From assembly GCA_937952895.1 (NCBI GenBank), contig CALFYC010000070.1:1-15948 (forward strand): a stretch of DNA of 15,948 bases, read 5' to 3'. Origin of the DNA: an uncultured Neisseriaceae bacterium (GTDB lineage Bacteria > Pseudomonadota > Gammaproteobacteria > Burkholderiales > UBA11063). The position numbers were made by a program, and so were the translations under genes. This document shows positions 7,931 to 15,032 of this stretch, piece after piece (the first letter of the stretch is position 1; each line of letters begins with the position of its first letter). The notes under the pieces are model-generated. The model was not told the origin of the DNA. It ran no database searches and worked only from the letters and a program-made list of their open reading frames with translations.

Positions 7931-8380
7931 TTATTTTTTACATTTTATTCCAAGTGGTTGGCTATCGCCACCTTCTGCAATGAATCGTTCTTGTTCTACA
8001 ATTGATGGAGAATCTTTATTGATTTTTTGCTTCTTGGATAAATTTAAACCATTTGTATTTTCTGCTTCAGAATATCCTTGCGGTGTATATTTTGGGTAAT
8101 GATTGCAATCAAATTTTGGCATTTTATCTAATGCCTCAATACTTAATTTTAATTCAAATGCATTATTTTTAATATGATAATTTAATAAATTCCATGGAAT
8201 TCCTTGTAATTGATTAATTTCTTTAGATTTTGTAATAACTACGTAGCGAACATCGCCTTGAATTTTGCCCCAAACAATTTCCGTAATGATGCCGAAAAAT
8301 TCTTTTTCTAACCCAATTACAGGTTTGCCAATTATATCGGAAGTGCATACAATTGTACTGGGAGTATTACAATTTTTCAT
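7931..8380 (-). CDS. PRC-barrel domain protein
   Basis: 149 residues. Residues 12-90 fit a PRC-barrel: a strand with IIGKPV, FFGIITEIVWGKIQGDVRYVVI, an IPWNLL strand and a final L.LSIEALDKMPKFD. This wording is typical of small stand-alone bacterial PRC-barrel proteins. The tail (about 91-149) is polar and probably disordered. The start has a strong AAGGAG at 8388-8393, seven bases upstream. It is first in the three-gene minus-strand cluster. PRC-barrels occur in RNA-processing and envelope or stress proteins; no specific role can be assigned. Confidence 0.7.
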   Translation of the reverse strand: MKNCNTPSTIVCTSDIIGKPVIGLEKEFFGIITEIVWGKIQGDVRYVVITKSKEINQLQGIPWNLLNYHIKNNAFELKLSIEALDKMPKFDCNHYPKYTPQGYSEAENTNGLNLSKKQKINKDSPSIVEQERFIAEGGDSQPLGIKCKK

Positions 8381-8417
8381 GTTAGCTCTCCTTTTAATAA
8401 AATTGATCTACATAAGG

Positions 8418-8446
8418 AGTTTAGCAATATAAAAAAAATAATACAA
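8418..8446 (-). promoter_or_regulatory. Sigma70-like promoter of the PRC-barrel/rhodanese/hydroxylase operon
   Basis: On the minus strand TTGTAT (8446-8441) and TAAACT (8423-8418) are separated by 17 bases. The start codon is 38 bases downstream of the -10, leaving room for the AAGGAG ribosome binding site. Confidence 0.45.
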
Positions 8447-8714
8447 GGAAAATTTTTAGGTACTACAAAATCTAATTAGTCCGATTTATCTTTTTATTAC
8501 TAAATTGTAAATATTGAATATTAGTAAGTGTATCTATAGCCACTTCCACCATTACTGCCCCACATGATTTGCGTATAAAGCATTATTAGCATAAATGCGG
8601 CTTATAGATTGGAAAACCATATAAGTAATAAGTAATCACTAAGTCAATATTTTATATCAAATAATGTTTTGAATAATATTAATTTAAGATAGCACAAATA
8701 TGAAATTATATTGT

Positions 8715-8785
8715 TTAGTTAGGTTTGGCTTCAATAAATTCAACTTCATTTTATCTGGGGCATTAATATAGAAAAATTGCCATAT
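8715..8785 (-). pseudogene. Relic of the C-terminus of a VOC-family (glyoxalase-fold) protein
   Basis: On the minus strand the frame reads WQFFYINAPDKM (8782-8747). After a +1 shift, the overlapping frame reads VEFIEAKPN followed by TAA (8744-8715). Together they resemble the last strand of VOC-fold proteins, where a F(F/Y).(N)APDG motif precedes (V/I)E(F/L)IE. Upstream frames are broken by stops, and I find no N-terminal half. The match is short and rests on recognising a family pattern. Confidence 0.3.
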
Positions 8786-8875
8786 CCAAGCAAACTAAAT
8801 AGATTGCCAAAGCGTCATGTTGACTAAAATACATACCTTATAATAGTCCCTTATACCTATATTAAAAACCATTAT

Positions 8876-9118
8876 ATGAAATTTATTTTTATAATACTAT
8901 TGTGATCATATTATCCAATTTTTTACTTATCAATCTGTCCCCTGGTTCTGGTTTATCAAGCCTTCAAATAAAGCTTCATGTAATTTACCTAATTACGGAT
9001 TTTCAGTATTTGAACATTTCTATTATCAAGAAAAATTCATTTAAATCTACTTGGTTCCACTGGGGTTTCTTTAATTATAGCCGGTATTATAATCGTAAAA
9101 ATCTATGCTAAGTATTGA
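8876..9118 (+). pseudogene. Decayed small DMT/SMR-type exporter gene
   Basis: Three successive frames read like a single small membrane exporter. ATG at 8876 gives MKFIFIILL before a stop. The next frame gives IILSNFLLINL from about 8905. A third gives LPNYGFSVF at 8985-9011. The first frame returns with TFLLSRKIHLNLLGSTGV and SLIIAGIIIVKIYAKY, ending at TGA 9116-9118. The last part closely resembles the final helix of SMR/ArnE-like proteins (LG...LIIAGI...). A TATAAT at 8839-8844 may be a leftover promoter. The open frame at 8902-9111 is only one slice of this. At least two frameshifts are needed, so it should be non-functional unless they are sequencing errors. Confidence 0.4.
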
Positions 9119-9309
9119 TTATAAATCAGATTTTATAGTATAATTGCTCATTATGAATACTTTAATTTACTATCATTTAACTCCTATTGTCCATTAGCTA
9201 CATATTCCTTAAATAGCTTGAGCTATTTCTTCTCTAGATAGGTGGAATAATCATAATAATGATTTTACCTATCTCTTAATTTAAAATTAGTTTATTTTGG
9301 ACAAAAACC
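9119..9309 (+). other. Intergenic leader region with two hairpins before the mdfA-like gene
   Basis: The first inverted repeat is AAATAGC/GCTATTT (9211-9228, 7 bp, TTGA loop), possibly a terminator for the decayed exporter gene. The second is AGATAGGT/ACCTATCT (9236-9243 with 9267-9274) enclosing a further 6-bp stem AATCAT/ATGATT (9249-9254 with 9259-9264). It ends 35 bases before the exporter start, so it is probably in the untranslated leader or an operator. The inner AATAATCATAATAATGATT shows about 14 of 19 matches to the Fur-box consensus, which is weak evidence in DNA this AT-rich. Confidence 0.4.
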
Positions 9310-10485
9310 ATGCAGAATATATTTGTATTTTTTATAGTTTTATATGAATTTAGCACATACGCATCGAATGATTTAATTATGCCTGGGATGTTAAATGTAG
9401 TAAATGAATTTCATGTTCCGGTTAGTTATATTAGTTTATCCTTAACGGTTTATCTTTTAGGCAATACATGCTTACAATTATTTTTAGGGCCTTTTTCTGA
9501 TCGTTTTGGCAAACGAATTGTAATTCTAATTGGAGTGACTTTATTCCTTATATTTACTGTTTACATAGCTTTATCCCATAATATTTTTCAATTTATTCTT
9601 GGGAGATTATTTCAAGGGAGTGGCTTAGCATATATTGCTATTGCTTATTCATTAATCCATGAAAGATTTAATGATAAAGAAGGTGTAAAAATTATTGCAT
9701 TGATGGGTAATATAAGTTTATTGGCTCCACTTCTTGGGCCATTAATTGGTGCATTTATTGTTAGTTTATTTAGTTGGCGTTATATTTTTATATTTACAGG
9801 TTTTGTAGCTTTTATTGCTTTTATCGGACTATATAAATCTCTTCCTAAAGATAGCAAAAAAATTGAAAATTTAGAATTAAAGTTAATTTTAATAACTTAT
9901 TGGAAAATAGTTAAAACACCTAGATTTATTATTGGTGCTATAAGTTCCAGTATTTCTGCATTACCAATATTATGCTGGATCGCTTTAACTCCAACCGTTG
10001 TGATGAAAACCCTTCATCAGAGTGTTTTAACTTATTCTATCTATCAACTATTTGCAATGAGTGGGTTATTTTTAAGTGCTATTGCCATGCATTTTATAGC
10101 TGGAAAAGTAAGTTTTTATCGCTTATTAAAAACAATGAGTTTTGTATCATTTATTGGTTTAAGTTTAGGTTTTGTTTTTCATAATAATATGTATATCATT
10201 ATTTTAGGAATTGCGATATATAGTTTTGGGTTAGGAATATTTAATAACTTGACCTTTCGTTTAGTTATGACAACTCCCAATATGCCAACTGGGATGTTAA
10301 CTTCATTAATGGTATTTATTCAAACAATTATATTTGCTATTGGAATTGAAATTGCTGATTATATAAGTAATAATTCTAATTATTCCCTATTAAGTTTTAC
10401 TTCAGTTAATATGATAATTGCTTGTATCTTTTTGGTATTAGTAAGAATATATGCTTTAATGAATAAAAATAAAGGATGGAATTAG
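9310..10485 (+). CDS. mdfA: MdfA-like MFS multidrug exporter (DHA1 family)
   Basis: A 391-residue, 12-helix major facilitator. It follows E. coli MdfA closely in the first half: LYEFSTYASNDLI.PGM in helix 1, GPFSDRFGKR (motif A), GRLFQG in helix 4, and KI.ALM.N..LLAPLLGPL.GA in helix 5. With a constant offset of 13 residues, Glu13, Asp21, Arg99 and Gln102 correspond to MdfA Glu26, Asp34, Arg112 and Gln115, so the proton/drug coupling residues are kept. The N-terminus is therefore shorter than in MdfA. The likely role is proton-driven export of lipophilic or cationic compounds across the inner membrane. The ribosome binding site is weak (GGA at 9299-9301). The stop codon lies within a strong hairpin, and the neighbouring gene is convergent. 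Confidence 0.8.
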   Translation: MQNIFVFFIVLYEFSTYASNDLIMPGMLNVVNEFHVPVSYISLSLTVYLLGNTCLQLFLGPFSDRFGKRIVILIGVTLFLIFTVYIALSHNIFQFILGRLFQGSGLAYIAIAYSLIHERFNDKEGVKIIALMGNISLLAPLLGPLIGAFIVSLFSWRYIFIFTGFVAFIAFIGLYKSLPKDSKKIENLELKLILITYWKIVKTPRFIIGAISSSISALPILCWIALTPTVVMKTLHQSVLTYSIYQLFAMSGLFLSAIAMHFIAGKVSFYRLLKTMSFVSFIGLSLGFVFHNNMYIIILGIAIYSFGLGIFNNLTFRLVMTTPNMPTGMLTSLMVFIQTIIFAIGIEIADYISNNSNYSLLSFTSVNMIIACIFLVLVRIYALMNKNKGWN

Positions 10486-10518
10486 TAAAGTGGATAATAA
10501 TATATTATCCACTTTACT
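10484..10518. terminator. Perfect 16-bp hairpin between convergent exporter genes
   Basis: Two 16-base arms (10484-10499 and 10503-10518) are exact reverse complements around a 3-base loop. The left arm includes the last two bases of the mdfA-like stop codon. On the plus strand the tail TAGATTTTCTATTCTTTCT is U-rich. The minus-strand tail is less so. It probably terminates both transcripts, with the plus direction the stronger case. Confidence 0.7.
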
Positions 10519-10535
10519 TAGATTTTCTATTCTTT

Positions 10536-11135
10536 CTATTCTAGATAAATTAAACCAATTGATAAGATAAGTAATAACCCCATAGAAATATTGAATACTT
10601 TTACGTGATTATAATTTTGTAAAATTTTTTTAATTAATGCACCACCTAATAGCCAACATCCTGTAGAAAAAATCAGAATGATAAAATTAACTACTGTTAT
10701 TAATAATACTTGAGTTGAAACTAGCATATTTTTAAAATTAAAAATCGCAAAGACATTAATGGCAAGAATGAATGCTTTTGGATTAGTCCACTGAAAAAGA
10801 ACTGACTGGATAAAAGTAATTGGCTTTCTAATATTTACTGTTTTTGCCTCTATTTTTGGATCCAAAGTCATTATCTTAAAAGCTAAATATAATAGATAAA
10901 TAGATCCAATTATTTTAACTATTTTATGTAAGATAACATAATTAATAAAAATCACACCCAATCCAAAACCAAATGCCAATAGCATGAAAGCAAATCCAAA
11001 GCAGATCCCTAAATAATGAGGTAATGATCTATAAATACCATAATTTATTGCAGAATTCATAATCATAATATTATTTGGACCAGGAGTAATGCTACCAACA
11101 AAACAAAAAATAATTAAGGAATAATAAACTTCCAT
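10536..11135 (-). CDS. LysE/RhtB family amino-acid exporter
   Basis: About 199 residues with six hydrophobic segments and the family signature SITPGPNNI.(I/M)..S..YG near the N-terminus, then QWTNPKAF in the middle. LysE-family proteins export amino acids such as lysine, threonine, homoserine or leucine; the substrate cannot be told here. ATG at 11135 (MEVYYSL...) is preferred to an in-frame TTG at 11147, because family members normally start just before this first helix. Neither start has a strong ribosome binding site. The gene is divergent from the thiamine operon, with promoters close together, and convergent with the mdfA-like gene. Confidence 0.85.
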   Translation of the reverse strand: MEVYYSLIIFCFVGSITPGPNNIMIMNSAINYGIYRSLPHYLGICFGFAFMLLAFGFGLGVIFINYVILHKIVKIIGSIYLLYLAFKIMTLDPKIEAKTVNIRKPITFIQSVLFQWTNPKAFILAINVFAIFNFKNMLVSTQVLLITVVNFIILIFSTGCWLLGGALIKKILQNYNHVKVFNISMGLLLILSIGLIYLE

Positions 11136-11182
11136 CTCAAACAACAACTCAGTTTCTTTATGTTAAAGTTAGATTGTCTAGA

Positions 11183-11191
11183 ATTATAACA
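11183..11191 (-). promoter_or_regulatory. Extended -10 promoter of the LysE-family gene
   Basis: TGT-TATAAT on the minus strand lies about 48 bases before the ATG at 11135. No good -35 is seen. It lies only nine bases from the -35 of the divergent thiamine promoter, so the two polymerases would compete for this region. Confidence 0.45.
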
Positions 11192-11199
11192 TCTTATCC

Positions 11200-11229
11200 T
11201 TGACAAATATTAATTATTAATGCTACTAT
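11200..11229 (+). promoter_or_regulatory. Sigma70 promoter of the thiamine operon
   Basis: A perfect -35 TTGACA (11200-11205), an 18-base spacer and an extended -10 TGC-TACTAT (11221-11229). Transcription would start near 11236, just before the riboswitch aptamer. Confidence 0.75.
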
Positions 11230-11241
11230 TTTGGCCTATAA

Positions 11242-11323
11242 AACTCGCGGGGTGCTATTTAAAAATTTAGCTGAGATTATACCCGTTGAACCTGTTTAGT
11301 TAACACTTGCGAAGGGATGAGTT
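11242..11323 (+). promoter_or_regulatory. TPP riboswitch (THI element) aptamer
   Basis: The conserved THI-box blocks appear in order: GGGGTGC (11249-11255), GCTGAGA (11270-11276), ACCC (11281-11284), GAACCTG (11288-11294) and GAAGGGA (11311-11317, usually GTAGGGA). Closing helix P1 is AACTC (11242-11246) with GAGTT (11319-11323). It binds thiamine pyrophosphate and lies directly upstream of thiC, as in many bacteria. It should repress the operon when TPP is plentiful. Confidence 0.95.
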
Positions 11324-11383
11324 GGTAATGACCACTATTTTATATTTATCTTCATTTTCATTAAATATCAAATATATTCTTAT

Positions 11384-11406
11384 CTCTTCCTTTATTTTTA
11401 AGGAAG
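11384..11406 (+). promoter_or_regulatory. Riboswitch expression platform: thiC ribosome-binding-site sequestor hairpin
   Basis: CTTCCTT (11386-11392) pairs perfectly with AAGGAAG (11400-11406), which is the thiC Shine-Dalgarno, around a 7-base U-rich loop. The alternative pairing is GAAGGGATGAG (11311-11321, the 3' strand of the aptamer) with CTCTTCCTTT (11384-11393): ten pairs with one bulged U and two G-U pairs. When TPP is bound the aptamer strand is occupied and the sequestor can form. Without TPP the alternative pairing frees the ribosome binding site. No intrinsic terminator is seen in the leader, so control is likely translational. Confidence 0.6.
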
Positions 11407-11412
11407 AACCAC

Positions 11413-12999
11413 ATGAAATCTTGCTCATCAAATGAATTTAACTTAAATTTGGCCAAATACTATCCCGGTAGTAATAAAATATATCAACAATCATCAATCT
11501 ATCCTGATATGCAAGTTGCAATGCGCCAAGTAAATCTGACCAACGGTGAATCTATACCACTTTATGATACATCGGGAATTTATACAACATCTGAAACTAC
11601 TTTTGATATTAATAAAGGCTTAGCAAAGAATCGACAAAAATATTATTTATCAACTAGGCCTTTAACTCAATTAGCTTATGCCAAACAAGGAGTTATTACG
11701 CCTGAAATGGAGTATGTAGCTATTCGTGAAAATATGGCTCTTGATCACCGAATTCCTCAAAGTAACCAATTTAATTACCCAATTACTCCGGAAATGGTTA
11801 GAGATGAAATTTTAAAAGGAAGAGCTATTATTCCGGCAAATATTAATCACCACGAACTAGAACCAATGATTATTGGTCGTAATTTCTTAGTTAAAGTAAA
11901 TGCCAATATTGGGAACTCTGCCGTTAGCTCTTCACTTAATGAGGAAGTGGAAAAATTAATTTGGGCAGTTACTTGGGGGGCTGATACGGTTATGGATCTT
12001 TCAACCGGTAAAGATATAAGTAAAACTCGTGAAATGATTATTCGTAATTCTCCAGTTCCAATTGGCACGGTACCAATTTATCAAGCATTAGAGAAAATTG
12101 GTGGAATTGCTGAAGATTTAAGCTGGCAAGTAATGCGTGATGTGTTAATCGAACAAGCAGAGCAAGGGGTTGATTATTTTACTATTCATGCCGGAATTTT
12201 AAAAGAACATATTCCACTTACTCAAAATCGTATAACAGGTATTGTATCTCGTGGTGGTGCAATAATGGCCAAGTGGTCTATGGCACATAAAAAGCAGAAC
12301 TTTCTTTATACTAATTTTAAAGAAATTTGTGAAATTATGCGTCAATATGATGTAAGTTTTTCGCTTGGAGATGCACTACGTCCTGGTTGTATACATGATG
12401 CAAATGATGAGGCACAATTTGCTGAATTAAGAATTCAAGGTGAATTAAATAAAATTGCCTATCAATTTGATGTGCAAACCATGAATGAAGGACCTGGTCA
12501 TGTGCCACTTAATAAAATCCCAGAGAATATGGAAAAACAATTAGATTGGTGTAATGAAGCCCCATTTTATACTTTAGGACCATTAGTTATTGATTTTGCA
12601 GCTGGATATGACCATATTGCTAGTTGTATCGGAGCTGCTAATATAGCTCATCAAGGTTGTGCAATGCTTTGTTACGTAACTCCTAAAGAACATTTGGGAT
12701 TACCTAATAAAAAAGATGTTAAAGATGGATTAATTGCATATAAAATTGCGGCACATAGTGCAGATCTTGCGAAAGGTCATCCTGCCGCAATTTATCGTAA
12801 TTTAGTAATGTCAAAAGCCAGATTTGAATTTAGATGGCAAGATCAATTTAATTTATCTATTGATCCTACTACTGCATCTGAATTTCATGACGAAACATTA
12901 CCGAAAACAGCATCTAAAAGTGCACACTTTTGTTCAATGTGTGGACCTAAATTTTGTTCAATGAAGATTCATCAAGAAATTAAAGATTTTAAACTATGA
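11413..12999 (+). CDS. thiC: Phosphomethylpyrimidine synthase ThiC
   Basis: A radical-SAM-type enzyme (528 residues) converting aminoimidazole ribotide to HMP-P. Long stretches match ThiC, including GRAIIPANINH, NANIGNSAV.SS, WGADTVMDLSTG, NSPVPIGTVPIYQAL, EQGVDYFTIHAG and CYVTPKEHLGLPN. Zinc ligands correspond to His363 (GPGHVP) and His427 (KEHLG). The C-terminal CX2CX4C cluster motif is Cys507, Cys510 and Cys515. The protein is about 100 residues shorter than E. coli ThiC: it lacks an N-terminal insertion and most of the tail beyond the cluster motif. The usual TDIAPGYDH reads IDFAAGYDH (393-401), and MIEGPGHVP reads MNEGPGHVP. AAGGA at 11400-11404 gives the ribosome binding site. The stop overlaps the thiO start by four bases. 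Confidence 0.95.
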   Translation: MKSCSSNEFNLNLAKYYPGSNKIYQQSSIYPDMQVAMRQVNLTNGESIPLYDTSGIYTTSETTFDINKGLAKNRQKYYLSTRPLTQLAYAKQGVITPEMEYVAIRENMALDHRIPQSNQFNYPITPEMVRDEILKGRAIIPANINHHELEPMIIGRNFLVKVNANIGNSAVSSSLNEEVEKLIWAVTWGADTVMDLSTGKDISKTREMIIRNSPVPIGTVPIYQALEKIGGIAEDLSWQVMRDVLIEQAEQGVDYFTIHAGILKEHIPLTQNRITGIVSRGGAIMAKWSMAHKKQNFLYTNFKEICEIMRQYDVSFSLGDALRPGCIHDANDEAQFAELRIQGELNKIAYQFDVQTMNEGPGHVPLNKIPENMEKQLDWCNEAPFYTLGPLVIDFAAGYDHIASCIGAANIAHQGCAMLCYVTPKEHLGLPNKKDVKDGLIAYKIAAHSADLAKGHPAAIYRNLVMSKARFEFRWQDQFNLSIDPTTASEFHDETLPKTASKSAHFCSMCGPKFCSMKIHQEIKDFKL

Positions 13000-14051
13000 A
13001 AATTGCAATTTTAGGTGCTGGCTTGATGGGAAGAACTTTAAGTTTTAGGCTATATCAAGAAGGATATAACAATTTAACCTTATTTGATCAAGATGATATT
13101 AATGGGAAAATAAGCTCAGCATATGTAGCAGCAGGAATGCTTTCTCCATATTTTGAAAGTGTTATGGGTGGGATAAACATATATAACCTAGGTAAAAAAA
13201 GCCTTACCCTATGGCAACAATATTTATCGCTACTTGATTTAAAACATCTTTATAATGATTACGGAACTATTTTATTAGCTACCCATGGTTTTAGTAATGA
13301 TATGGATCACTATATTAAAAAAATTAGTGCCAATGTAGATAAAACCGATTATTATTATAAATTAGATCAATTTGAGCTAATAAAAATAGAGCAACAACTT
13401 AAATTTAATTATGCTTATTTCATACCTGATGAAGCATGCATAAATGCACGTCAAGTATTAAAAGGACTTGGTGATTACTTATATAATAAAATCAAATGGC
13501 AGCATAATATCAAAGTATCTTATTCTAGCTCCACACAAAATATATTAGTGAATGATCAATTAAAAGGTTTTGATTTTGTCATTGATTGCCGAGGCTTAGG
13601 TAGCCGAGATTTACAACCCAATTTGCGTGGAGTACGTGGTGAAATAATTCGAGTTTACGCATCTGAAGTAGCCTTAAAACATCCCATACGTTTATTCTAT
13701 CCGCGCCAAAATATTTATATAACCCCATATTCCAAACATGACTATATAATTGGTGCTACTGAAATTGAAGCTGAAGATTTTTCCCCAATTTCAATTAAAA
13801 GTGCTCTTGAATTATTAAATTTAGCATGTGTAGTCCATCCGGGTTTTAATGAAGCACGCATCTTAGAAATGAATACTAATTGTCGCCCTACATTAAATAA
13901 TAATTTACCTCAAATAAAAGCTTATGATAATTTTATTTCAATTAATGGTTTATATCGCCATGGCTTTTTAATAGCTCCTACTTTAGCTGAAACAATTATT
14001 AATTATTTAAATACAGGAATTAAACAATACCCTGAAATTTGGAGTGAATAA
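12996..14051 (+). CDS. thiO: Glycine oxidase ThiO (FAD-dependent)
   Basis: 351 residues with an N-terminal FAD-binding Rossmann motif GAGLMG (7-12), a DAO-type body and a C-terminal block typical of ThiO: CRPT...LP, then NGLYRHGFLIAPTLAE with Tyr320 and Arg321. ThiO oxidises glycine to dehydroglycine, the imine used for the thiazole ring, using oxygen. This replaces ThiH, which uses tyrosine. ATG overlaps the thiC stop as ATGA, and its own stop overlaps thiS by one base, so translation is probably coupled. Confidence 0.88.
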   Translation: MKIAILGAGLMGRTLSFRLYQEGYNNLTLFDQDDINGKISSAYVAAGMLSPYFESVMGGINIYNLGKKSLTLWQQYLSLLDLKHLYNDYGTILLATHGFSNDMDHYIKKISANVDKTDYYYKLDQFELIKIEQQLKFNYAYFIPDEACINARQVLKGLGDYLYNKIKWQHNIKVSYSSSTQNILVNDQLKGFDFVIDCRGLGSRDLQPNLRGVRGEIIRVYASEVALKHPIRLFYPRQNIYITPYSKHDYIIGATEIEAEDFSPISIKSALELLNLACVVHPGFNEARILEMNTNCRPTLNNNLPQIKAYDNFISINGLYRHGFLIAPTLAETIINYLNTGIKQYPEIWSE

Positions 14052-14251
14052 TGCAGATTATCTTAAATGGAAATTACTATAATTTGAGTGAACGTCAAAC
14101 ACTACATGATTTAGTGCAAATACTTAAATGTGATTATAATAATATTGCAATTGCAATAAATCAAACTATCATCCCTAAAAGTAAATATTTAGATATATGG
14201 TTAAATGATAATGATCAAGTTGAAATTGTAACAGCATATCAAGGTGGTTAA
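14051..14251 (+). CDS. thiS: Sulfur carrier protein ThiS
   Basis: 66 residues, the usual size for this ubiquitin-like carrier, ending in the diagnostic Gly-Gly (VEIVTAYQGG). The C-terminal glycine is adenylated by ThiF, then carries the thiocarboxylate sulfur to ThiG. GGAG at 14041-14044 supports the start. The stop TAA is two bases before the thiG ATG. A ThiF/MoeB activating enzyme is absent from the window. Confidence 0.93.
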   Translation: MQIILNGNYYNLSERQTLHDLVQILKCDYNNIAIAINQTIIPKSKYLDIWLNDNDQVEIVTAYQGG

Positions 14252-14252
14252 A

Positions 14253-15032
14253 ATGTGGAAATTAGCAAATATGGAATTTGAAAGTCGTTTTCTATTGGGA
14301 ACAGCTGGTTATCCATCCCTTGAAATTTTAGAAAAAGCTATTATTCAAGGTAAAAGCCAAATAATTACGGTATCTCTTACTCGAGCCAAATTCGATAGCC
14401 AAGATAATCAATTTTTTAAAGTTTTATCTAATCTCCCATGCCAGATATTACCTAATACTGCAGGATGTTACTCTGCTAAAGAAGCAGTTAATACAGCAAA
14501 ATTAGCACGTGAAGTATTTAAAACTAATTGGATTAAACTTGAAGTAATTCATGATGACTACACCCTACAACCTAATTCTTTAGAATTAATTAAAGCAACA
14601 GAATTATTAATTAATGATGGCTTTACTATATTTCCCTATTGTATTGATGATATTGCAATTTGCCAAGAGTTAGTTAATTTAGGGTGTAGTATTTTAATGC
14701 CAATGGCATCTCCAATAGGTAGTGGACAGGGAATTTTAAATCAGTTTAATTTACGATTATTACGGGATAAATTTAGTGAGATTAATTTAATTATTGATGC
14801 CGGAATTGGTAAGCCCTCACATGCAACAGAAGTAATGGAACTTGGATTTGATGGGGTTTTATTAAATAGTGCAGTAAGTCAGGCTATAAATCCAATAATG
14901 ATGGCGGATGCATTTAGTTTTGCCATTAAAGCTGGATATATCGCATATCAAGCAGGAATTATACCAAAACGTGATTTTGCGGTAACCAGCACTCCTTATA
15001 TGAATCGTCCATTTAGTAGTATTAAACCATGA
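14253..15032 (+). CDS. thiG: Thiazole synthase ThiG
   Basis: About 259 residues, a TIM barrel. It begins with the family's usual MWK(L/I)A...F.SR(F/L)LLGT, and carries PNTAGCYSAKEAV.TA.LARE, NWIKLEVI, PMASPIGSGQGI, DAGIG.PSHA..VMELG.DGVL.N.A and MA.AF..A..AG. Lys95 in WIKLEVI corresponds to the lysine that forms the imine with deoxyxylulose phosphate. The ATG at 14253 is preferred to GTG at 14244, because AAGG at 14241-14244 is eight bases upstream and the protein then starts as its homologues do. The stop overlaps the next gene as ATGA. Confidence 0.93.
   Translation: MWKLANMEFESRFLLGTAGYPSLEILEKAIIQGKSQIITVSLTRAKFDSQDNQFFKVLSNLPCQILPNTAGCYSAKEAVNTAKLAREVFKTNWIKLEVIHDDYTLQPNSLELIKATELLINDGFTIFPYCIDDIAICQELVNLGCSILMPMASPIGSGQGILNQFNLRLLRDKFSEINLIIDAGIGKPSHATEVMELGFDGVLLNSAVSQAINPIMMADAFSFAIKAGYIAYQAGIIPKRDFAVTSTPYMNRPFSSIKP

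Noticed and set aside
8521..8592. Minus-strand 23-codon frame ending in GGSGYRYTY
   Set aside because: The composition is curious, but there is a stop just upstream, no ribosome binding site and no recognisable family. It is too short to support.
8902..9111. 69-codon open frame on the plus strand
   Set aside because: Taken alone it is not protein-like. It has no ribosome binding site and its C-terminal half is out of frame with the better membrane-helix reading, so it is reported as a slice of the decayed exporter gene.
9972..10184. Open frame inside the mdfA-like gene
   Set aside because: It lies in an alternative frame of a gene with conserved MFS motifs, and has no start signal.
11847..12068. 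Minus-strand frame opposite thiC
   Set aside because: It lies antisense to one of the most conserved parts of ThiC and is a shadow.
14244..14252. GTG start extending ThiG by three residues
   Set aside because: It overlaps the AAGG ribosome binding site of the ATG at 14253, where homologues begin (MWK...).
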